A DNA stretch of 64,000 bases from Magnolia sinica (taxonomy: Eukaryota; Streptophyta; Magnoliopsida; Magnoliales; Magnoliaceae): contig NC_080582.1 of assembly GCF_029962835.1 (NCBI RefSeq), forward strand, positions 21,584,032 to 21,648,031, in the 5' to 3' direction. A model generated the notes under the pieces. That model had not been told where the DNA came from. It searched no databases and saw only the letters and a list, made by a program, of their open reading frames with translations. The position numbers were made by a program, and so were the translations under genes. Positions 23,101 to 32,589 of the stretch are shown piece by piece; within the stretch, counting starts at the first letter, position 1; the number at the start of each line of letters is the position of its first letter.

Positions 23101-23290
23101 GAGAATTGGAAAAAATAAAAGTTCACAGTTTTACCTCAATGACTAAGGAATTGAGGCTAAATGTCTATTTTTTTGCCTCGATTATTAAGCAACTGTGGCT
23201 AAAAGTCCACTATAAAAGTTCACTTTTTTGCTTTGGTTGCTAAGGAACTGAGGCTAAAAGTCTTCCTTTCATAGCTCTATCCAACACTAT

Positions 23291-23682
23291 TATTTTCTTA
23301 ACTGTGGTCTAGTTGAGATTTAGATCAACTCCAATTTTGAGCTCACTTCCTAAAATGATCTACTAAAATTGATGGACAAAGTGGATGAAACATATACATC
23401 ATTGTGGGACCCACAAGGCTTTTTTAGTTTGACAGGGATGCTGACTGGGTACTACCCCACCAGGACCTAGCTAAAGATGGGCGGTCCTGCAGGAGTTCTA
23501 TGGGGATAAGTTGATGTTTGTGTTTTATCCACCCCAACCATCCATGTTGAGGAACATTTTAGGGCACGAGCAAAAAAATGAGGCAAATCTAAGCCTTTAG
23601 TGGACCACGACACAGGAAACCATGGGGATGGAACTACCACTGTAAACCTTTTGGGGGCCATGGAATTGTTGGCTCACAGAGC
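23291..23682. repeat. GTGG-CCAC dispersed repeat, target of LINE-1
   Basis: It contains TGGATGAAACATATACATCA, TGTGGGACCCACAAGG, TTTTATCCACCCCAACCATC, ATTTTAGGGCACGAGC, AAATGAGGCAAATCTAAGCC, GTGGACCACGACACAGGAAA and TTTTGGGGGCCATGG in order. The same ordered words recur at about 51000-51240, 53240-54470, 61890-62240 and 63560-63990. LINE-1 is inserted in it: the sequence resumes at 37125. Confidence 0.6.
23672..23682. repeat. Target-site duplication of LINE-1 (left copy)
   Basis: GCTCACAGAGC abuts the LINE's poly-A end (seen as C then eight T on the plus strand). The identical 11-mer stands at 37114-37124 next to the LINE 5' end. Confidence 0.8.
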
Positions 23683-23844
23683 CTTTTTTTTAAAAGGAGA
23701 ATTTTATTATTCATAAAACAACAGGAGTCGAAGGCTGTACAACACTATGGGAAATTCGGCTCATGCTTGAGACAAAAAGGGGAGGCCTGCCTATCCTGTC
23801 AACTAAAAGAAACCGAAAAAAACTCAAGAGAGGGCTATCTCTTC

Positions 23845-24516
23845 CTAAGGTTACCTACACCAACTTGGTCCATGAAAATCCCTTGATGATCGCAGGAAGG
23901 GATTCCATGGATCTGAATATCTTGTCCAATTGGTACCACTCCCCATTTTGGCAAGCCCGTCTGCCACTACGTTTGCTTCCTTAGGCGTGTGAGAGATATG
24001 AACCTCCAAGGTACGTATAAGAGCATCAATCCTACTCCTCCAATACCATAAGGCCCAAGATTCATTTGCCTCCTTAGCTAGGGATGCAACTACCATACTT
24101 GAATCGCTGGCTATCTCCACCCTCGAGTACCCCTGTTAGGCACACTGCTCAATGCCATTTAGAACCGCCCTAAGTTCCGCCCTCATATTGGAGCCTCTCC
24201 CATACCCAAACGCAAACACAAAAAGGAAATTACCATTGCTATCTCTACCCACTCCACCTCCACCTGAGGGGCTCGGGTACCCGCTCGACGAACCATCAAT
24301 GTTCACTTTGACCCAGCCCCTCGGCAGCCTCGAGCATTTAACAACAGAAAGGGCGGGCTGCTTGGGAGATGGGATGCAAATCCCAAGAATCTTGAGTGAG
24401 AGGCGAATAGGAAGGTTGAGAGTTTTAGCCCTCGGAAGACCTTCAGCCGTTAATCTAACCCAACAGAGCAAGTTCCCAATGATACTCAAGGCCATCATTT
24501 TCTGATTATCGAACAT
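23845..24516 (-). pseudogene. LINE-1 ORF2: RNase H domain
   Basis: The frame includes WVKVNIDGSSSG (first catalytic Asp), GGGGVGRDSNGNFLFVFAFG, NMRAELRAVLNGIEQC (catalytic Glu), then after a TAA stop near 24134 EIASDSSMVVASLA (Asp) and HISHTPKEANVVADGLAKMG (final Asp with the preceding His/Asn loop). This is the plant L1-type RNase H (RVT_3 family), which removes RNA from the RNA-DNA hybrid during target-primed reverse transcription. All four acidic positions are still visible although the frame is interrupted once. It is the C-terminal end of ORF2, about 160 bases from the LINE's 3' terminus. Confidence 0.85.
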
Positions 24517-24784
24517 CGCCTTCTAGTCATCCACAGCTCCCATAGAATAAAGGATGGGATCAGCCCTTTGAGGAGGGGGAGAGATTTGGATGATGGGGAG
24601 GACGCCCACTAGTGAGTTGCAATGGAAGAAGCCGAGCTTGGACCCATGGCTCGCATGTTGCAAGCCCTATTGAAGAAGCCCCCAGGGCCACCATATGACC
24701 ATTCCCAAAAAGGTTGTCAATTGATTTAGCCTACAGAGAAAAAGGGCAATAAACGCACCGAGACGTCAGGCTGACCCCTTTAGA

Positions 24785-25460
24785 CTAAACGGTGACTTCC
24801 ACCTGGACCGCCACATGGATGATTTTCCAGACAAGAAGTGATATCTTGGGGGAAGTTTCGGATGCCAAACCCATTGGACCCAGGTTTTCTGGACAGCTCT
24901 CGGCCTTATGGACTGCCAAGCTTAGCCCACAGCGAGTTCCCCGTCGATTGAATCCACACAAATACATCTGTCTTCTGTGGGGGAAGTACAGAAACCTTCC
25001 TTCAACACGTGATCCACCATCAGTTGTGGGAGGATGCCCCTTGCAACGTCCAGGGATTTCCACCCTAATGGGCAGATGAAATCTATCACCTCAGCCTAAG
25101 AACTCAAGTCCTGGTTGGGACGCTGACTGAATGTGCTGAGGGGGGCCCAACCCCGACCAATCATCAAGCCAAAATCTAATATTTCCTCTACCTATAAGCC
25201 ACCTCATGCGATCAGCCACTGCAGGCATAACTCTGCTCACCTGCTTCCAGAATGGGGATGCTGAGGCTAGAGGGCCGGAATCTGTAGCTACGGAACTCGG
25301 ATCCACCATGTATTTGGCTCTTGCAAACTGATACCAACAGCTTTTCACACCCCCAAACCTGACCATCCAGCTAAACTTCATTCTAAAAGCCTGAAGCACC
25401 GATTTTAGGTTCCTAATGCCCAACCCTCCTTCTGGTTTAGGGAGAGACGATGACATTTCT
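24785..25460 (-). pseudogene. LINE-1 ORF2: region between RT and RNase H, with eroded zf-RVT
   Basis: At 25456-25091 the frame reads LPKPEGGLGIRNLKSVLQAF, FSWMVRFGGVKSCWYQFARA, PFWKQVSRVMP and RGNIRFWLDDWSG, the conserved order EGGLG(I/F)R-L...W...A KY...W--GNG--I-FW-DDW seen in plant LINE ORF2 after the RT domain. At 25063-24785 a frame ends SPKISLLVWKIIH, which corresponds to the start of the zf-RVT zinc-binding region, but the Cys/His cluster is not recognisable, so this part is badly eroded. The two pieces are in different frames, so at least one frameshift separates them. Confidence 0.75.
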
Positions 25461-25639
25461 TCTTAATACCATCCCAATCCCAGAAAAATTCTGCAAAGGA
25501 CCTCTCGAGATCAGATAGAATGCTAGTAGGGACGTCCATAGCAGCTAGCATATGGACTAGCACACTAGAAAGGACGTGATTAATTAAGGTTAACCTACTA
25601 GCCTGGGAGATAATTCTGCCTTTCTAGCCGGCAATTTTC

Positions 25640-26830
25640 TGTTGAATCTTCTCAACCAAGCTCTGGAAGTATATTTTCTTCACCCTTCCCTAGAAGATCG
25701 GTATCCCGAGGTAGGTGAACGGGGCTTCAACCTTGCGACAGCCAAGGATTCTTCTGGAAGATCTAATGCAGCCTCTGATATCAACAAAGAAGGAATGAAG
25801 AAGCTTTTATCTGTGTTGATCTTTTGGCCCGATTCTTTCTCATAATCTTGGAGAAATCTGGACATAGCCTTCAAGGATTCGCCGCTATCATTTACAAATA
25901 GAATCATATCATTGGCGAAAAGAAGATGAGATACCAACGGGAAATCTCTTCGGGTTCTAAAAGGTTGGCAACTTCCACGTAACATGAGATGCTTGAAGCC
26001 CCTGCTGAGGACCTCAACTGCTAAGATAAACAAGCTAGGGGAGATTGGATCTCCTTGACGAAGACCCCTAACTGATTTGAAGAAACCAGTTGCTTCATCG
26101 TTTATTAAAATGGAGAACCAACAATTGGTCCAGCACTTCTCCACCATGTCTATCCACCTCTTAGAAAAGCCGAATCTGGAAATGACTTTCTTCAGGAAGT
26201 TCCATTATAGCCAGTCGTAGGCCTTCTCCATGTCCAGCTTTAACAAGATATTGACTCCTCTTGTTTTCTTATTAATATCAAGAAAGATCTCTTGGACTAG
26301 TGCCCTGCTTTTTGCTATCGATCTACCCTGCACAAAAGCCCCATGCTCAGGGGATATGATACTAGGTAGGAGCCTTCCCAACCTTACAACAATTATTTTA
26401 AAGAAAATTTTATATATGCAGTTACATAGGCTGATAGACCTAAAATCAGAAAAACTAGAGGGGGAATTTATCTTGGGGATTAGGCAGATGAGGGACGATG
26501 TGAGAACTCTAGGAAGATTTCCTCCATTGAAGAAGAATTTAGTAGCCAATACTATATCCTAGCCCACTATATCCCAGTATTCTTGGAAGAACACCCCCGA
26601 AAAAGCCTCAGGGCCTGGAGCACCATTTAGAGGAAGCGATCTTACCGCCTCCCTGATTTCTTCCCAAGATGGATCCATCAACAATAGTTTATTGTCTTCC
26701 TCTGTAACCAATGAAGGAATGGAAGCCGCAAGCTCTCCCCCATTAGAATCATCAACATCCTGCATTAGTTTGCGAAAGAACTCCAATACTATACTCTTTA
26801 TGTCATTGCTGTCTGAAATCCTCACCGCAT
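25640..26830 (-). pseudogene. LINE-1 ORF2: reverse transcriptase domain
   Basis: From right to left: SIPSLVTEEDNKLLLMDPSW, the N-P-G-P type motif NGAPGPEAFSGVFFQEYW (26700-26560), LICLIPK, DFRSISLCNCIYKI, GAFVQGRSIAKS, LKLDMEKAYDWL (RT motif with the first catalytic Asp, about 26210-26245), RGLRQGDPISPSLFILAVEV (about 26000-26075) and SHLLFANDMILFVN (25905-25945). The last is the catalytic F/Y-A-D-D box, here F-A-N-D: the first Asp of the pair has become Asn, which should abolish polymerisation. Frame changes near 26205 and 26550 also break it. Confidence 0.9.
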
Positions 26831-26999
26831 CCTCATTCTTAATCTCAAGGATTCTGGCTCTTCTAGCTCTGCCTGAAGCTGCTGCATGGAAAAATTTTGT
26901 GTTTCGGTCACCTTCCTACAACCAGTGGGCCTTGGCCTTTTGTTTCCAAAATATCTCCTCGTAAAGTTCCAGTCGTGTCATCCAGTTAGTAGCCACTCT

Positions 27000-27990
27000 C
27001 AGGGAACTCAGCTAAGCAGGGTCGGTTGAATCCTGCGCTGCCACTTCCACTGTGAGAAAATCATCTGCAGCCTCTTTTAGATTTTTCAAAATATTACCAA
27101 AAACATTGGCATTCCAGGCCTTCAGCGCTCTCTTGACGTTCTTGAGTTTGCCAATGAGGGATGGATAGGGTCCCCGTCTACATCTGAGGACCACGCTCTG
27201 CTGACTATGCCCCTGAAGTTAACATCTGTTGTCCACATGCGTTGGAATCTGAACGCTCTCGAAGTAGAAGGACGTGGTTGGGGGAAGAGGAGAAGCATTG
27301 GAGCGTGGTCCGAGTTTCCCCTAGGAAGGTGCTTGACATGGAAATCCTGAAATTGCTGAAACGATAAATTATTACACCAGACTCTATCTAGTCTAGCCCA
27401 CCCACGCAGTTGGCCCTCCTGGCTATTAACCCATGTGAATCTATTACCTGAAAACTGCGCATCTTGGAGACCTGCCCTATCCAACACTTCAATGAATTCA
27501 GCAGCACTCTAAGCATCAAAGTTGGCCAAACCTCTTCTTTCTGTTGAAGAAACGACTGTGTTGAAGTCACCACCAACTACCCAAGGGGTTGATTATAGAT
27601 CACCTAGAACTGCTAGATCCTCCCACAGTTGCCTTCTAAGCATTCTAACACATTTAGCATAAATGAAGGAAATCAGTACCTTCGAGTTATTCCCACGGAT
27701 CCCCACTTCCATGGACAACATTTAATCAAAGACCCCAATAACTGAAATGGATAGGGATGACAAGACAAACACCCTAATCTTGCCTCCCTAATCCACATTT
27801 GAGTAGCATGAATGAAAACCCAACTTCAAACCAATTCGACTTCTCTTCACATCCCTAATCATCAGCTCCATGATAGCAATAATGGCTAGATTCGACTAGC
27901 TCACCATACTCTTAAGAGTACTGATTGTTGGGGCATTGTCCACACATCTCGTGTTCCAAATAAGGATGTTATCCATGGGATGTTCTAATT
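27000..27990 (-). pseudogene. LINE-1 ORF2: apurinic-like endonuclease domain
   Basis: The start of ORF2 reads WNTRCVDNAPTISTLKSMV (about 27960-27900), matching the WN-RG----T---L opening of plant L1 endonucleases. It continues with PWVVGGDFNTVVSS (27580-27540), FSGNRFTWVN, LRGWARLDRVWCN, and LPRGNSDHAPMLLL (27340-27290), which holds the catalytic SDH. The linker KNVKRALKAWNANVFGNI follows (27160-27070). At least five in-frame stops and frameshifts are present. This enzyme nicks target DNA to prime reverse transcription. Confidence 0.85.
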
Positions 27991-28764
27991 AATAACTCGC
28001 CTCTGGGTTTAAGTTTCCTAAGTTTCCCAAACCAATTAACTTTGAACAAGATGTCACTTCTCCTGCTCTGTTTGGAGAGAACTGCAGCTGACTTTTTGCT
28101 GGAAGGACCACCCTTCCTTTGTCTGGGATGAGACTTGTCGTTACGCTTCCTAGGGGCCACACAATGCGCCGTGTTCTCCTTCCTCTGCCTTGAACTGAGA
28201 CTATGGCCATTCGACTTCTCATTCCCCACTGTTCTTAAGGATATCAATGAAATATCCAGCCCATATGAGTAAACCTTCCTATTGGAATCATTCATTTGGT
28301 GCATGCTGGGCACTGCCTGGATTGTAGGGGGAAGCTTGTTGGAGTTCTGAACCATAAGTTCACAACCTGCCAGGGAATTCTGCACTAAGGAGGTTAAGAG
28401 TTTATGTGTAGCTCTAAGGGAGATGCATCTCGATGAGGACCTGTCGAGAGTTGGGGATATAGTGTTTGGAATGAAATAAGGGGATATGTCCACTGCAATC
28501 TCTCCCCCTTAAGGGACTGCTTTCTGCTTTTCCTCAGCTGAGAGTAAGAATTCCAACTCACTTCCTGGGAATCTTCCGATCCACGATCGGATTGGGATCC
28601 GAATCTTAGGGGACAATGGCCTTCAAATAGAGCTTTTCTTTGGGGGGGGGGGGAATTAGAAGGACAGGGGATCCAAAACTGAAAGAAAACTCCATGAGAG
28701 AAGTTGGCGAAGTAGTGGCATTGGCTATGGTACAGTGAAGGGAGTTTTGGTAGTGGCATTCCCC
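27991..28764 (-). pseudogene. LINE-1 ORF1, C-terminal part
   Basis: Between the nested LTR insert and the endonuclease start, the minus strand holds open stretches rich in Ser, Arg and Lys (for example QSLKGERLQW and a basic segment with RKRNDKSHPRQRKGG at about 28140). No zinc knuckle is seen. Position and basic character fit the C-terminal part of the LINE's RNA-binding ORF1. A run of ten G at 28644-28653 may have shifted the frame. Confidence 0.5.
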
Positions 28765-28898
28765 TATTAATGTAACTTAGATTTCTATGAAATGGATGGT
28801 CTTTAGAACTGCTAGAGCTTATGAAAATTATATAGTGGTTTTTCGAAATATCTTTCGTACGTTTTGCTTGGGAATAGCAAAATGCTGGTTGGGGGGTG
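28765..28898 (+). mobile_element. Copy C': 3' end of the interior with polypurine tract
   Basis: The plus strand from TATTAATGTAACTTAG to GGTTGGGGGGTG matches, in reverse complement, 31461-31600 of copy C (for instance ATTTCTATGAAATGGAT and TAGCAAAATGCTGG). It breaks abruptly at 28765 into LINE ORF1 sequence, so copy C' is truncated in its interior. Confidence 0.75.
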
Positions 28899-30079
28899 TG
28901 TTGAGACTCAAATATTACATATTATCCCCCATTTATTACTTGGTTTTATGAACATGATAATGCTTAATATTCCATTTTAATCATGTTTGTGTTGCAAGGT
29001 GAATTTAAGGGCTTGGATTGAAAAGAATGCTAAAAGTATGGATTTAACGCTCAAGAATCACCAATGCCAAGGATGGATCTTATGAGACCAAGAATGAAGA
29101 ATTCACATGCCAAAGATCCAAGAAAACTAAATGAGGAATGAAGAACATTGAAGATTGAAGTAAAGAAAAGAAACTCTAAAAATCTGCATCTTTCGACTAG
29201 TCCAAGGCCATCTTCGACCAGTCGAGGGATCCTGCTCGATTAGTCGAAGATTCCTCGACTCGAACTCCAGCGACAAAATACTCTAAAATCCCGTCATCCT
29301 CGACCAGTCGAAGGTTGTCCTTAACTAGTCTAAGGTTACGCGGACAACACACGGACTGCGTAAATTTGAGGCGGTTTCCGAATTTTTCCAACTCGGTGCA
29401 AAAGTTGGAGTTACAAAACTATAAATAGGAGTCCCTAAGATGTTCCTAGGCATCTTCTAAGGTTTGTGGAGTGGAGTAAAAGCATGGGGAAGCCATTACT
29501 AAAAGCTTTCTTTCCTTTTCTTAGTTGTTTTTATGCTTTTCTTAAGAGATTTTAGTTCAATCATGTCTATGGTTGGCTAAACCTCTTAGCTAGGGATAAG
29601 AGGTAAAGCTTGTAGCATGATTGAGATATTTACTTTATTTTAATTCGTGTTTAACTAAACTCTCTTGGATTCTAGTTTGATTATGAAAGAATTTTTTTAG
29701 TTTTTAATGGTTTGTTGTGACAAATTACAATAGATTTACAATAGCTTAAGATATTTTCTTTTCCTGAATTAAGATTATGAAATTAGGAAATCCTGTTATT
29801 CACCATCATCCCTTGGGCATGGTAGGATGATGGGATCCTACCTAACCTTCACAACTCTCTTATGATTGGTTGTGGGATTGGTAAATCCTATTATTTGCTT
29901 TATCTCTTGGACATGGTTTGGTGATGGAATTACTTCCAAATCCTCATAACTCTCATCCATTGATGATTAATAAATCTATTCTTACCAATTGGATAAGATA
30001 GGACTATGATTCCAAATGTGTCCTTGAATCAAGTAAGGTAGTCTCCCAATTGCTACAAGTGGATCATTGGCACCCTAGT
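28899..30079 (+). mobile_element. Copy C': 3' LTR, lacking its last ~250 bp
   Basis: Starts TGTTGAGACTCAAATATTAC directly after the polypurine tract. U3 holds TTCGACTAGTCGA-type palindromes (29200-29340), then a TATA box at 29420-29427. The sequence runs to GTGGATCATTGGCACCCTAG and then, instead of the expected R/U5 end, switches at about 30080 to the terminal sequence of copy C in the opposite orientation. Confidence 0.8.
29420..29427 (+). promoter_or_regulatory. LTR TATA box of copy C'
   Basis: ACTATAAATAGGAGTCC, about 80 bases downstream of the TTCGACTAGTCGA cluster. Equivalent boxes lie on the minus strand at 30922-30929 and 35850-35857 in the two LTRs of copy C. Confidence 0.55.
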
Positions 30080-31460
30080 TCCCAAGTGTAGTAATAATCT
30101 CAGCAAGACCGAGGTCGAATCCACAGGGACTGAATTTGTGTCTTCTGAAAATAACTAAAACTAGAACTAGAAGAAGATGTAAACCTAAATCTGAAATATT
30201 TGAGAAAGTGATTTTGAATAAAGTAATTAAAACTTATAAATTTAAAGGTGGTAACTAGGGTACCAAGGATCCACTTGTAGTAATTGGGAGGCTACCTTGC
30301 TTGATTCAAAGACACAACTGGAATTAAAGTCTTATCTTATCCAATTGGTAAAAAGAGATTTGTCAGATCTCTGAACTTCTCATGGATTTAATCATCAATA
30401 GATGAGAGTTGTGACGATTTGAAAGTGATTCCATCACCTAACCATGCCTAGGAGACAAGGCAAACAACAGGATTTACCAATCCTATAGTCAATTATAAGA
30501 GAATTGTGAAGGTTAGAAAGGATTCCATCATCCTACAATGCCCAAGGGACGATGGTGAATAGTAGGATTTCCTAATTTCACAATCTCAATTATGGAAAAG
30601 AAGATATTTCAAGCTATCGCATATCTATTGTGATTTGTCAAAATAAACCATTAAAAAGTCAAAATATTTCTTAATAATTAAACTAGAATCCAAGAGAGTT
30701 CAATAAAATATAAATCAAAACAAAGTAAACATCTCAATCATGCTACAAGCTTCACCTCTTAACCCTAGCTAAGAGATTTAGACAACCATAAACATGATTG
30801 AACTAAGAACTCTTAAACAAAACATCAACTAAAGAAGAAGAAGAACTCCCAGACGGCGGATCCACCCTTTTATTCCACTCCTCAAACTCTAGAAGATACC
30901 TAGGAACATCTTAGGCACTCGTATTTATAGTTTTACAACTCTAAGTTTCACAGAGTTGGAAAAATCCGGAAACTGCCTCAAATTTACGCAGTTCGTGTGT
31001 TGTTTGCATAACCTTAGACTGGTCGAAGAAATTTTTCGACTGGTTGAGGGCACCTTCGACTAGTAAAGGGTTTCCTTCGACTAGTCGAGGATGACAGGAT
31101 TTTAAAGGATTTTGTCGCTGGAGTTCAAGTCAAGGAATCTTCGACTAGTCAGAGGAAATAGTCGAAGGAGACAGATTTTTAGGATTCCTTTTCTTCACTT
31201 CAAGTCTTCAATGCTCTTCATTCCTCACTTGGTTTTCTTGGATATTTGGCATGTAAATTCTTCATTCTTGGTCTCATAAGATCCATCCTTGGCCTTGGTG
31301 ATTCTTGAGCATTAAATCCATGCTTTTAACATCATTTTCAATCCAAGCTCTTAAATTCACCTTGCAACACAAATATGATTAAAATATAACATTAAGTATT
31401 AACATGTTCATAAAACCAAGTAATAAATAGGAGATAATATACAATATTTGAGTCTCAACA
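30080..31460 (-). mobile_element. 3' LTR of copy C
   Basis: On the minus strand it starts TGTTGAGACTCAAATATTG at 31460 and runs to GAGATTATTACTACACTTGG near 30085, lacking the final TTGTGAACA and about a dozen bases (GGTCGCGATGTAG region) found in the 5' LTR. It is preceded by the polypurine-like GCTGGCTGAGGGTG (31461-31474). Confidence 0.8.
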
Positions 31461-31474
31461 CACCCTCAGCCAGC

Positions 31475-32589
31475 ATTTTGCTAGTCCTGAGCAAAATATG
31501 TGAAAGATATTTCAAAAAACTATTATATAATTTTCATAAGCTCAAGCGGTTCTAAAAACAATCCATTTCATAGAAATCTAGGATACATTAATATTGAGCA
31601 GTATTTCCTCCTAAACTCTAGCACACGGTAAATCTCATAGTCAAGTTCAACGCGTTAATCCTCCAATTAGAATAATCCTAAGCATTGAGTTCCATGAATG
31701 CACAGTGAAGCCTAGACTTATCAAAGGTCCAATTTTCAATTTTCATGATAACATTGATAATCGAAAGAGCATTCAGGATAACCAAAACCTAAACCAAAAC
31801 TTGCCTTACAGTTCAGCCTTTTTATTCTTCTAGCTTTTGATTTTTCCATCGATGGCTTTCACGTTATATTTAATTTTTTTAATGATCTTTAATAGGTTGC
31901 CATTTTTTTACGACAATTATTTTTTTAGCTGGGTATTTTTTTTTTTTTCTTTTCAATACTTCTCATTGAACATGATGGACAAATTCCGCAGGTTAGTTCC
32001 TTTCATGCTTAATAATCACCAAGTTAACAATTCAGTATCAAACTGACACCTTAATGTATAAGCTAGATGTAACATATGAAATCATGACTCAATCAATGTT
32101 TAAAACTTCTAATCATGGATTAATAACTCAATCTTAATTTTGAAGTCTATCAAGTGACTAAAATTTAAGAGGCGTAAATCATCAACATTAGGTATCTTAT
32201 AATTCTAATACATGGATTAACTTCAAAATTACTCGAATTTACAAAATTTTCAGAAAAATTTTCACAATTTTTGTTCAAAGATTAAGAAAACACTAATTAG
32301 CTTGCCTAATCCACACCCCTCAACCTAAAATGTACATTGTCCTCAATGTAAAATATGTAAACATGTAATGCACATGAGACAACAAAAGCAAAGGAGAAGT
32401 TATGGAAAGGTAGTACTTGAAGAAGGAATCTAGAGGCTTTTCTAAGGGTCTCAAAGTGAAGATGGGTTAGAAGGAGGACTCAACAGACGATAAACAAACT
32501 ATCCTAAAATAATAGAAGCAAACTACCTTAGTCCTATGAAAGAAATAAATTAATTTTCAAGTTGGAAAGCAAGGGAAAGGTTACTCAGT
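31475..32589 (-). other. 3' spacer of copy C
   Basis: No ORF is supported. The AT-rich sequence parallels 16801-17798 of copy B in reverse complement (for example the CATTTTAGGTTGAGGGGTG tract at 32315-32335 against a G-rich tract in B). Confidence 0.5.

Larger units (their letters stand above)
21168..23290 (+). mobile_element. CACTA-1: left end of a CACTA (En/Spm) transposon, non-autonomous
   Basis: It begins CACTACAAGAAAATAGGC, the canonical plant CACTA terminal inverted repeat. It continues into a long array of subterminal repeats (21180-22410), an AT-rich core (22411-23100) and three more subterminal units (23115-23270). No transposase (TnpD/TnpA) coding sequence is seen. The expected right terminus TTTTCTTGTAGTG was not found, so the right end is missing or degraded and the 3-bp target duplication cannot be checked. 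Confidence 0.8.

Noticed and set aside
25640-26830. Reverse transcriptase considered as a bacterial retron or group II intron enzyme
   Set aside because: Flanking endonuclease and RNase H domains, A-tail and target duplications identify a plant L1 LINE.
24152-26964. Plus-strand open frames across LINE-1
   Set aside because: They are antisense to clear endonuclease, RT and RNase H sequence on the minus strand.
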